From NCBI GenBank assembly GCA_030450535.1, contig JAKDIK010000126.1, positions 1-7,521 on the forward strand: 7,521 nucleotides of DNA, read 5' to 3'. A model generated the notes under the pieces. It worked only from the letters and a program-made list of their open reading frames with translations, did not search any database and was not told the origin of the DNA. The position numbers and the translations under genes are program-made. Positions 1-6,006 of the stretch are shown here, piece by piece. Within the stretch, counting starts at the first letter, position 1. Each line of letters opens with the position of its first letter. This DNA is from Propionibacteriaceae bacterium (GTDB taxonomy: Bacteria; Actinomycetota; Actinomycetes; Propionibacteriales; Propionibacteriaceae).

Positions 1-975
1 GCCCTCGTGATCCCCGTGTGTCAGCCCAGCGGCGAACCGGCTGTCCTCAAGCTCACCTGGCCCCACGCCGAAGCGGCCCGGGAACACCTCGCGCTGCGGC
101 ACTGGGATGGTCGCGGAGCTGTCCGGCTGCTGGCCGCCGACCCGGGATCCTGGGCGCTTCTTCTGGAGCGTCTCGACTCCGACCGCGATCTCCGCAGCGT
201 CGGCATCCTCGAGGCCTGCGAGCAGATCGGCGCCCTCTTCACAGCCCTCGACCGGCCGGCCGGCCCCCCGTTCGACACCCTGCCGCACCATGCCGAACGC
301 TGGCGCGCGAAGCTCGCCGCCGGGGCGACGCAGGTCCCCCGCTGCATGACGCAACAGGCTGCCTCCGAGATCGCGTCGCTGCTCATCGATCCGCCGCCCG
401 CCCGGTTGGTCCACACCGACCTCCACGACGCCAACGTGCTGGCCCGCATCGCGACGGACCCCGCCGAGGCCCCCGTATGGCTCGCCATCGACCCCAAGCC
501 ACTGGCCGCGGAGTGGGCGTTCGCGGTCGCGCCCATCGTCTGGAACCGAGCCGAGGCAGCCGCCCGCGCCCACAACCTGCGCGCCCACGTTCGTCTCCGG
601 GCCGACCTCGTCACCGACGCCGCCGGCCTGGACGAGGAGCGGGTGCGCGCCGGGACGTTCGTGTTCACCACCTCCCCCACGCCCCCCGACGTGGACGCCC
701 ACGCGCGCATCACCGAGGACGAGGGCACCACGCTCGTTCTCGACCAGGCGAGCGCCGACGAACTCGGCCTCGCCTACGACGCCGCCTTTGGCTGGATCAC
801 CCTGCAGGTCCACACCTCCCTGGAATCCGTCGGCCTCACGGCCGCCGTGACCACCGCGCTGGCACGCGTCGGCATCTCCTGCAACGTGATCGCCGGCTAC
901 TACCACGACCACCTCCTCGTCCCGATCGAGCACATCGACGAGGCCATCGACGTGCTGGGCGGGCTCGAAACGTGA
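1..975 (+). CDS. APH(6)/hydroxyurea-type small-molecule kinase fused to a C-terminal ACT-type domain (5' partial)
   Basis: The frame is open from the first base, so the true start lies upstream; the GTG at 7 falls inside a conserved strand and is not the start. Residues 1-216 (window numbering) resemble the aminoglycoside/hydroxyurea kinase family APH_6_hur: AVLKL with probable ATP-binding K17, a WDGRGAVRLL segment, ALLLERL hinge, catalytic loop HTDLHDAN (D140, N145) and the metal-binding IDPK (D164). Family members phosphorylate a hydroxyl of a small molecule in the cytoplasm. Two positions look off: HGD is HTD here, and the Asp usually found in the following AFD element is Ala (A175). The kinase stops near R216, short of the usual C-terminal helices. 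From G218 on the protein matches the ACT_3/DUF2241-type ACT family (EDEGTTLVL, WITLQVHTSLESVGLTAA, GISCNVIAGYYHDHLLVP). ACT domains commonly bind amino acids or other small ligands. There is no stop between the parts. Substrate unknown; kinase activity uncertain. Confidence 0.82.
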   Translation, partial: ALVIPVCQPSGEPAVLKLTWPHAEAAREHLALRHWDGRGAVRLLAADPGSWALLLERLDSDRDLRSVGILEACEQIGALFTALDRPAGPPFDTLPHHAERWRAKLAAGATQVPRCMTQQAASEIASLLIDPPPARLVHTDLHDANVLARIATDPAEAPVWLAIDPKPLAAEWAFAVAPIVWNRAEAAARAHNLRAHVRLRADLVTDAAGLDEERVRAGTFVFTTSPTPPDVDAHARITEDEGTTLVLDQASADELGLAYDAAFGWITLQVHTSLESVGLTAAVTTALARVGISCNVIAGYYHDHLLVPIEHIDEAIDVLGGLET

Positions 976-1778
976 CCGCCCCCCACGACCTGCCCGAGTT
1001 CGGCGCCCACCTCGGCGCCGACCCCATCGCCACGGCCGAGGCGCACGGGTTCGGCATTGTCCAGACGTTCCTCGGCGATCCGCAGGCCTGGAAGGGTCAC
1101 GCCGTGCCCCACCCCGACGGCGCCGAGGGCTTCCGGGCCGAGGCGGACGCCGCGGGCATCGGCGTCTTCGTGCATGCCCCCTACGTCGTCAATGTCGCCA
1201 CCACCAACAACCGGATCCGCATCCCCAGCCGCCAGATCCTCGCCAAGCAGGTCAGGCTCGCCACCGAGATCGGCGCCCGAGGCGTCATCGTCCATGGTGG
1301 CCACCTCGGCGCCAAGGACGATCCGGAGGTGGGCTTCGACAACTGGCGCAAGGCGGTCGAGGGCCTCGACCTCACGGTGCCGATTCTCATCGAGAACACC
1401 GCCGGGGGCACCAACGCCATGGCCCGCCACCTCGAGCGCATCGCCCGACTGTGGGAGGCCGTGCAGTCCGCGCCCGGAGCCGAGAACGTCGGTTTTTGCC
1501 TCGACACCTGCCACGCCCACGCCGGTGGCCTCGACCTCGCCACCGTCGTCGACGACCTCCGCGCCATCACGGGCCGCATCGATCTCGTGCACCTCAACGA
1601 CTCCCGCGACGCCGCCGACTCCGGCGCCGACCGTCACGAGATGCTCGGCCAGGGGCAGATCGACCCGGACGCCCTCGCCGCGATCGCCCGCACCGCCGGC
1701 GCCCCCGTCATCCTCGAGACCTCCGACGCCATCCCCCACGCCGAACAGATCGCATGGCTCCTCGAGCGAAGGCGATAG
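972..1778 (+). CDS. nfo: Endonuclease IV (AP endonuclease, apurinic/apyrimidinic site repair)
   Basis: This 268-residue protein is a TIM-barrel metal-dependent endonuclease of the AP endonuclease family 2. The family cuts the DNA backbone 5' of abasic sites and removes 3' blocking groups in base excision repair. All metal ligands expected from E. coli Nfo can be found in order: H68 (HAPY), H108 (VHGGH), E141 (IENTAGG), D178 and H181 (CLDTCHAH), H207 (VHLND), D220 and H222 (DRH), and E249 (LETSD). The opening FGAHLGADP and FLGDPQAWK are typical of the actinobacterial form. The GTG start at 972 overlaps the stop of the upstream fusion gene (GTGA), which suggests translational coupling and fits the short N-terminus before the first barrel strand. 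The same frame happens to stay open far upstream, but that stretch is arginine/proline-rich and antithetical to the upstream gene's frame. Length is normal. pta starts 9 nt after the stop. Confidence 0.95.
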   Translation: MTAPHDLPEFGAHLGADPIATAEAHGFGIVQTFLGDPQAWKGHAVPHPDGAEGFRAEADAAGIGVFVHAPYVVNVATTNNRIRIPSRQILAKQVRLATEIGARGVIVHGGHLGAKDDPEVGFDNWRKAVEGLDLTVPILIENTAGGTNAMARHLERIARLWEAVQSAPGAENVGFCLDTCHAHAGGLDLATVVDDLRAITGRIDLVHLNDSRDAADSGADRHEMLGQGQIDPDALAAIARTAGAPVILETSDAIPHAEQIAWLLERRR

Positions 1779-1787
1779 CCTGAGCGC

Positions 1788-3848
1788 GTGACCAGGAGCA
1801 TCTACGTGGTGGCCCCGGAGGGCCTGACCGGCAAGTCGATCGTGGCTCTGGGCGTCATCGATGCGCTCATCCGCAACCTCGGATCCGTGGCGGTCTTCCG
1901 GCCGCTGGTGACGTCGAAGGGACGCGACAAGGTCCTGGAGGCGCTGCTCGCCCAACCCGCGGTGGACCTCTCCTACGACGAGGCAGTCGGCGTCACCTAT
2001 GCCGATGTCCGTGCGAACGCCGACGACGCGCTGGCGTCCATCGTGCACAAGTACGGCGAGCTCGCCGAATCCCACGACACCATCGTCATCGTCGGCTCCG
2101 ACTACACCGACGTCATGGGCTCCACCGAGCTGACCTTCAACGCCCGCATTGCCGCGAACCTGAACGCACCCGTCGCCCTGGCGGTCTCGGCGAGCGATCG
2201 GACACCCGAGCAGACGGTTCAGCTCGCGCAGGGCTCAATCGCCGAGCTGCGCAGCAATCACGCGAACGCCATGGCCGTCATCGCGACCCGGACGCCACTG
2301 GGCGACGAGCCCGACTACGCCAGCGCCCTCGCCGAGGCACTGCCCGATCTCGTCACGGGCGCGATTCCGGCGCATCCGCTGCTCGTCGCGCCGTCCTTCG
2401 CCGATCAGGTGGGCGCCGTCGACGGCCGCATCCTGCACGGCAAGCCGGAGAAGGTCGAGCTCGAGAGTCAGAGCGTCCTGGTGTGCGGCATGACGCTGCC
2501 GAACGTGCTGGCCCGGCTGCAGCCGGCGTCCACCGTGATCGTGCCGGGCGACCGCTCGGAGCTGATCCCGGGGGTCCTGCTGGCGCACACGTCGGGCGCG
2601 TTCCCCCAAATCACCGGCATGATCCTCGTGGGCGGCTACGACATTCCGCCGACCATCAGCGCGTTGATCGACACGGTGCACCACGAGCTGCCCATCGCGC
2701 TCACCGACCTCGGCACGTACACGACGGCCGAGCGCTTGTTCAACCTCGAGGGCACGATGACGAGCTCGCCGCGCAAGCTCGAGCTGGGTCGGCGGCTGTT
2801 CGATGAGAACGTGGACGCCGCGGCGCTGCTGGCCGCCATGGACGTGGCGCCGTCGAACATCCGGACGCCGCTGATGTTCGAGTACCAACTCACCGAGATG
2901 GCCCGCAAGGACAAGCGGAGGATCGTGTTGCCGGAATCCGGCGACGACCGCATCCTGGAGGCGGCGTCCCTCGTGCTGCGCCGCGGCACGGCCGGCATCG
3001 TGCTGCTGGGCAACGCGACCGACATCAAGAACCGCGCCTCGAGCCTCGGCTTCTCGCTGGAGGGCGCCGAGATCGTGTCCCTGGACGAGCCCGAGCTCGT
3101 CGAGCGCTTCTCGGAGGAGTACGCCCGGCTGCGCGCGAAGAAGGGCGTCACGATCGAGCAGGCGCGAGCCAAGATGACCGACCCGAGCTACTTCGGCACG
3201 ATGATGGTGCACCTCGGCATGGCCGACGGCATGGTGTCGGGTGCGGTGAACACGACGGCGAACACGATCCGGCCGTCGCTGGAATTCATCAAAACGCGTC
3301 CTGGCGTGTCGGTCGTCAGCTCGTCGTTCCTGATGTGCATGGCCGACCGGGTGGACGTCTACGGCGACTGCGCCGTCAACCCCGACCCCACCGCCGAGCA
3401 GCTCGCCGACATCACGGTCAGCTCGGCGGAGACGGCCGTCGCGTTCGGCATCGAGCCGCGGGTGGCGATGCTGTCGTACTCGACCGGCGAGTCGGGCTCG
3501 GGCGCCGACGTCGACAAGGTGCGCGCCGCGACCGAGCTGGTGAAGGAACGGGCGCCGGAGCTGAAGGTCGAGGGACCCATCCAGTTCGACGCGGCCGTCG
3601 ACATGACGGTCGGCTCGAAGAAGATGCCGGGCTCGGAAGTCGCCGGACGCGCGACGGTCTTCATCTTCCCCGACCTCAACACGGGCAACAACACCTACAA
3701 GGCCGTCCAGCGGTCGGCCGGCGCGCTGGCCGTCGGGCCGGTGCTGCAGGGGTTGAACAAGCCGGTCAACGACCTGTCGCGCGGCGCGCTGGTCGACGAC
3801 ATCGTCAACACCATCGCCATCACGGCCATCCAGGCCCAGCACAGCTGA
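1788..3848 (+). CDS. pta: Phosphate acetyltransferase, long form with BioD-like and DRTGG domains
   Basis: This 686-residue protein catalyses acetyl-CoA + phosphate <-> acetyl phosphate + CoA in the cytoplasm, the first step of the Pta-AckA pathway. Three parts are visible. Residues 1 to about 200 are a BioD-like P-loop domain with an imperfect Walker A ending in GKS (15-17). Residues of about 215-330 form a DRTGG-type domain with PGDRSE at 253-258. The catalytic PTA domain begins around KRRIVLPESGDDRI (376 on) and runs to the C-terminus, including DPSYFGTMMVHLGMADGMVSGA, MLSYSTGESGSG and NDLSRGALVDDIV. In that last motif S664, R665 and D671 match catalytic Ser/Arg/Asp known in the Methanosarcina enzyme. 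Overall layout and length match the long bacterial Pta (E. coli about 714), in which the N-terminal domains are thought to be regulatory or structural. The GTG start gives the expected N-terminal strand SIYVVAPEG. The nearest Shine-Dalgarno-like bases (GAAGG, 1768-1772) are far away, so coupling with nfo is likely. Confidence 0.96.
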   Translation: MTRSIYVVAPEGLTGKSIVALGVIDALIRNLGSVAVFRPLVTSKGRDKVLEALLAQPAVDLSYDEAVGVTYADVRANADDALASIVHKYGELAESHDTIVIVGSDYTDVMGSTELTFNARIAANLNAPVALAVSASDRTPEQTVQLAQGSIAELRSNHANAMAVIATRTPLGDEPDYASALAEALPDLVTGAIPAHPLLVAPSFADQVGAVDGRILHGKPEKVELESQSVLVCGMTLPNVLARLQPASTVIVPGDRSELIPGVLLAHTSGAFPQITGMILVGGYDIPPTISALIDTVHHELPIALTDLGTYTTAERLFNLEGTMTSSPRKLELGRRLFDENVDAAALLAAMDVAPSNIRTPLMFEYQLTEMARKDKRRIVLPESGDDRILEAASLVLRRGTAGIVLLGNATDIKNRASSLGFSLEGAEIVSLDEPELVERFSEEYARLRAKKGVTIEQARAKMTDPSYFGTMMVHLGMADGMVSGAVNTTANTIRPSLEFIKTRPGVSVVSSSFLMCMADRVDVYGDCAVNPDPTAEQLADITVSSAETAVAFGIEPRVAMLSYSTGESGSGADVDKVRAATELVKERAPELKVEGPIQFDAAVDMTVGSKKMPGSEVAGRATVFIFPDLNTGNNTYKAVQRSAGALAVGPVLQGLNKPVNDLSRGALVDDIVNTIAITAIQAQHS

Positions 3849-3852
3849 ACCC

Positions 3853-3860
3853 GAGAGGAA
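3853..3860 (+). promoter_or_regulatory. Ribosome binding site of ackA
   Basis: GAGAGGAA lies 7 nt before the GTG at 3868, in the 19-nt gap after the pta stop. It is the best Shine-Dalgarno sequence seen in the window and fixes the ackA start. It lets ackA be translated independently of pta although the two are probably on one transcript. Confidence 0.75.
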
Positions 3861-3867
3861 CCCACGC

Positions 3868-5052
3868 GTGTCCACGCCCATTCTGCTGCTCAACGCCGGA
3901 TCGAGCTCCATCAAGTACCAAGTCATTGACGCCGACGACGAGCGGGTGCTGGCCACCGGCCTGATCGAGCGCATCGGTCAGGAGTTGGGCCGCATCAAGC
4001 ACACCGTCGGCGAGGAGACGTTCGTCGATGAGGAGGCCTACCCGAACCACACGGTGGCGCTGGCCGCCATGGTGCGCATGTTCGAGGAACACGGGCCGGC
4101 GCTGGCGGACGTGAAGGCGGTCGGGCACCGCACCGTCCACGGCGGCGACCGGCTCACCTCGACGACCGTCATCGACGACGCGGTCATCGAGACCCTCGAG
4201 GAGCTGTCCCCGCTCGCCCCGCTGCACAATCCGCCGGGCATCGCCGGTATCCGGGGCGCCCGCAAGGCGCTGCCGAACGTGCCGCACGTGGCTGTCTTCG
4301 ACACGGCTTTCTTCAGCTCGCTGCCTCCCGAGGCGTACACGTATGCGATCCCGACGGGCATCGCCGAGCAGTACTCGGTGCGGCGCTACGGGTTCCACGG
4401 CACGTCGCACAACTACGTGTCCCACAAGGCCGCCGAGACCCTGGGCGTCGACTACGGCTCGCTCAAGCAGATCGTCTGCCACCTCGGCAACGGGGCCTCG
4501 ATCTCGGCCATCGACAAGGGCGTGGCGGTCGACACGTCCATGGGGCTGACGCCGCTGGAGGGTCTCGTGATGGGGACGCGTTCGGGCGACGTCGATCCGG
4601 GGCTGATCTTCTACCTGCACCGTGAGGCCGGTTTCAGCGTCGATGCGATCGACAACCTGCTGAACAAGAAGTCCGGCATGATCGGGCTCGCGGGGGCGTC
4701 CGACTTCCGCGATGTGTCGGCCAAGATCGCCGCCGGCGACGCGCGTGCGCAGATCGCAATCGACGTGTACATCCACCGGCTGCTGCACTACATCGGCGCC
4801 TACATGGCGGTGCTCGGGGGCGTGGACGCCCTCTCGTTCACCGCCGGCGTCGGCGAGAACGACGCGGTGATTCGTGCGAAGGTGTGCGAGCGTCTCGCCG
4901 GCCTGGGCGTGCGGTTGGACGCCGAGCGCAACGCCGTCCGCTCCGGCGAGGCCCGGCTGATCTCCACCGACGACTCCCCGGTCAAGGTGCTCGTCGTGCC
5001 GACGAACGAGGAACTCCAGATGGCCCGGGAGGTCTCCGAGGTCATCGCCTGA
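3868..5052 (+). CDS. ackA: Acetate kinase
   Basis: This 394-residue protein catalyses acetyl phosphate + ADP <-> acetate + ATP and completes the Pta-AckA route, giving substrate-level ATP during overflow or fermentation and allowing acetate uptake in reverse. It belongs to the ASKHA fold. Key residues are all visible: N9 in LLNAGSSSIKY, R88 in VGHRTVHGG, D145 in VFDTAFF (the catalytic Asp position), H177 in YGFHGTSHNYV, H205 in CHLGNGASI, R238 in MGTRSGDVDPG, and E381 in PTNEEL (metal ligand). The glycine-rich FTAGVGEND adenosine-binding motif is also present. Length is normal (about 400). The start is fixed by the ribosome binding site and the N-terminal beta strand. It sits directly after pta, the classic arrangement. 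Structured, non-coding DNA follows the stop. Confidence 0.97.
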   Translation: MSTPILLLNAGSSSIKYQVIDADDERVLATGLIERIGQELGRIKHTVGEETFVDEEAYPNHTVALAAMVRMFEEHGPALADVKAVGHRTVHGGDRLTSTTVIDDAVIETLEELSPLAPLHNPPGIAGIRGARKALPNVPHVAVFDTAFFSSLPPEAYTYAIPTGIAEQYSVRRYGFHGTSHNYVSHKAAETLGVDYGSLKQIVCHLGNGASISAIDKGVAVDTSMGLTPLEGLVMGTRSGDVDPGLIFYLHREAGFSVDAIDNLLNKKSGMIGLAGASDFRDVSAKIAAGDARAQIAIDVYIHRLLHYIGAYMAVLGGVDALSFTAGVGENDAVIRAKVCERLAGLGVRLDAERNAVRSGEARLISTDDSPVKVLVVPTNEELQMAREVSEVIA

Positions 5053-5054
5053 GG

Positions 5055-5136
5055 CGCGGGGCGCGGCGTCCCGCGGGCGCTTCCCGCATCACGGAGGCGT
5101 CCCGCCGGGCCTCCCCGGCCCGCGGGCGCTTCCCGC
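5055..5136. terminator. Cluster of small GC hairpins after ackA (possible terminator or 3' end structure)
   Basis: Four compact stems can be drawn right after the ackA stop: CGCGGG/CCCGCG (5055-5060 with 5070-5075), GCGGG/CCCGC (5073-5077 with 5083-5087), GCCGGG/CCCGGC (5104-5109 with 5114-5119) and GCGGG/CCCGC (5122-5126 with 5132-5136). The first two overlap and exclude each other. No T-run follows any of them, so this is not a canonical intrinsic terminator. Such U-less GC hairpins are often proposed as 3' ends in high-GC Gram-positives. Confidence 0.35.
5070..5093 (+). repeat. 24-nt direct repeat, copy 1
   Basis: This copy matches bases 5119-5142 at 23 of 24 positions (core GCGGGCGCTTCCCGCA, one T/C difference). 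The two copies start 49 nt apart. Each carries a 5-bp stem with a CGCTT loop. Confidence 0.8.
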
Positions 5137-5142
5137 ACCACG
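5119..5142 (+). repeat. 24-nt direct repeat, copy 2
   Basis: Second copy of the repeat at 5070-5093, with a single substitution. A further shared decamer, GGCGTCCCGC, occurs at 5065-5074 and 5096-5105 with a different offset (31 nt), so the segment seems to have grown by more than one duplication. Confidence 0.8.
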
Positions 5143-5182
5143 CCACCAGCGCCCGGGATGGCAGGCTGCCGTTCGCCGGCCC

Positions 5183-5246
5183 GTGTGCGACTCAATGCTG
5201 CAAAACTGCGGTCCTGACGATGGTTTCGCAGCATTGAGACGCACAC
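5183..5246. repeat. 64-nt imperfect palindrome with 24-nt arms
   Basis: The left arm (5183-5206, starting GTGTGCGACTCAATGC) and right arm (5223-5246) are complementary at 22 of 24 positions. The only mismatches are one A-A pair in the middle and one near the inner end. The 16-nt centre is also symmetric: 5207-5210 against 5219-5222 is a 4x4 internal loop, and GTC/GAC (5211-5213 with 5216-5218) closes on a CT. Symmetry on both strands and a base composition less GC-rich than the flanks suggest a discrete element. It could be a repetitive extragenic palindrome or small non-autonomous element, a structured RNA, a protein-binding site, or part of the transcription end between convergent genes. 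No U-run follows. Confidence 0.85.
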
Positions 5247-5263
5247 TCACGTGTTGAGTCCCA

Positions 5264-5311
5264 CTCACCGGAGCCATCGGGCCCGTCTGCTGGCCCGATG
5301 GTTCCAGTGAG
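5264..5311. terminator. Hairpin with 20-nt arms, possible bidirectional terminator
   Basis: The arms at 5264-5283 and 5292-5311 pair at 18 of 20 positions around an 8-nt loop; the inner ten pairs, CCATCGGGCC with GGCCCGATGG, are perfect. One imperfect position is a possible G-U pair in the plus-strand RNA. It lies between the convergent ackA and HAD genes, 45 nt past the HAD stop, so it could end transcripts from either side. There is no T-run on either strand, which lowers confidence in an intrinsic terminator. Confidence 0.5.
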
Positions 5312-5356
5312 CCGCGCTCACTTCAAGCCAACGTCGGTCGGCAGTCGAAGAAGGCC

Positions 5357-6001
5357 CTACCTCAGCCGGAGCAGGGGGCGCAGGGCGTCCAGCGTCGGCA
5401 CCGAGTAGCGGGCGTCGTCGTCCACGGGGAGCTCCGGGGATTCGAGCATGGCCGCGTCGATACCAGCCGCTTGGGACGCCGTCGCGTCGAGGGGCCGGTC
5501 GCCGACGCCGAGGCAGGTGGCGGCGTCCAGGCCATGGCGCTCCAGGAGCACGCGGTACATCGTCGGATCCGGCTTGCGGGGGTATCCGTCCGAGGTCGAG
5601 ATCAGGTCGTCCCCCCCGCGCCCCAGGCCGGCCACCAACGCCGGCGCTGAGGCCCCGGCGCGGGGGGTGACGCCGAGGTTACGCCCCCCCGCCGCCGCGA
5701 TGTCGGTCAGCAGGGTCGTCGCGCCGGGCATTGGGGGTGGGGGCGTCCGCTCCCAGGCCGCCTTGAGGTCGGCGTTGGCCCGCTCGAACTCGGCCTCCGC
5801 GATGCCGTATCGCCCTGCCAGCGCCGCGATGGCCTCGTGCGTGGAGCGCCGCGTCAGCCGGGACACCTCCTTCAGCGACACCTCGCGACCGTCCCGCCGA
5901 ACCACCGCCGCGAGTGCGGCGTCCAGCGCGGGATAGGTGTCGACGAGTGTGCCGCCGAGATCCCAGAACACGGTGCGGTGCATGCGCTCGGTGCGGTGCA
6001 T
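5357..6001 (-). CDS. HAD-superfamily phosphatase-like hydrolase with a DxGGT nucleophile motif
   Basis: The 214-residue protein has the HAD hydrolase layout with a helical cap between motif I and motif II (subfamily IA type). Motif I is VFWDLGGTLVDTYP with nucleophile D14; motif II is LGVTPR (T112); motif III is K143 in YPRKPDP; motif IV is GVGDRPLD with D168 and D172. HAD enzymes hydrolyse phosphate esters through an aspartyl-phosphate, with Mg2+, in the cytoplasm. Normally motif I is DxDGT, and the second Asp is the acid/base; here it is Gly (G16). Related HAD-IA proteins with xWDxGGTLxDTYP are familiar, so this is probably a subgroup trait. The start is ambiguous: GTG at 6010 (overlapping the upstream kinase stop), ATG at 6001, or ATG at 5983, the last closest to the usual family N-terminus. 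The purine-rich GAGGGG ends only 1 nt before 6001. Any upstream extension is arginine-rich and implausible. Substrate unknown. Confidence 0.85.
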   Translation of the reverse strand: MHRTERMHRTVFWDLGGTLVDTYPALDAALAAVVRRDGREVSLKEVSRLTRRSTHEAIAALAGRYGIAEAEFERANADLKAAWERTPPPPMPGATTLLTDIAAAGGRNLGVTPRAGASAPALVAGLGRGGDDLISTSDGYPRKPDPTMYRVLLERHGLDAATCLGVGDRPLDATASQAAGIDAAMLESPELPVDDDARYSVPTLDALRPLLRLR

Positions 6002-6003
6002 GC
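5971..6003 (-). repeat. 15-nt in-frame tandem duplication at the HAD start
   Basis: CGGTGCGGTGCATGC occurs at 5971-5985 and 5989-6003, with an 18-nt period. On the coding strand this duplicates the start codon and the next residues, giving MHRTER then MHRT. It creates two possible in-frame starts six codons apart. Confidence 0.8.
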
Positions 6004-6006
6004 CCC

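Larger units (their letters stand above)
5053..5356. other. Structured intergenic region between convergent ackA and HAD genes
   Basis: No credible gene was seen in these 304 nt: the short open frames have no recognisable protein character. The first 90 nt are very GC-rich with small hairpins and a direct repeat. The middle (5183-5246) is a large imperfect palindrome of lower GC content. Next come a CACGTG (5248-5253) and a long hairpin (5264-5311). Bases 5312-5356 show nothing notable. Since both flanking genes read towards this gap, the region should contain the 3' ends of two transcripts. Confidence 0.8.

Noticed and set aside
18..971. Long upstream extension of the nfo reading frame (over 300 codons)
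   Set aside because: It runs out of frame over the kinase-ACT gene, is dominated by Arg and Pro, and has no family resemblance. It is open only because of high GC. The GTG at 972 gives the normal endonuclease IV N-terminus.
900..2075. Minus-strand open frame of 391 codons over nfo and pta
   Set aside because: It is antisense to two clear genes, rich in Gly/Val/Asp from the mirrored codon bias, and shows no motif.
1788..2400. Separate dethiobiotin-synthetase or cobyric-acid-type gene at the start of pta
   Set aside because: The BioD-like segment is the standard N-terminal domain of long Pta and continues without interruption into the DRTGG and catalytic domains.
2235..3974. Minus-strand open frame of 579 codons over pta
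   Set aside because: Rich in Arg/His/Asp/Val without domains, and opposite a fully conserved enzyme. A GC shadow.
3820..4788. Minus-strand open frame of 322 codons over ackA
   Set aside because: Antisense shadow of ackA with no recognisable protein features.
5053..5356. Small gene, tRNA, or CRISPR array in the intergenic gap
   Set aside because: No convincing start with a ribosome binding site, no cloverleaf or CCA-type pattern, and only two imperfect direct repeats with unequal neighbours instead of a regular repeat-spacer series.
5725..5750. G-rich run (GGGCATTGGGGGTGGGGG) as a possible G-quadruplex
   Set aside because: Only three runs of three or more G are present, and the bases are explained by the TPPPPMPG linker codons of the HAD gene on the other strand.
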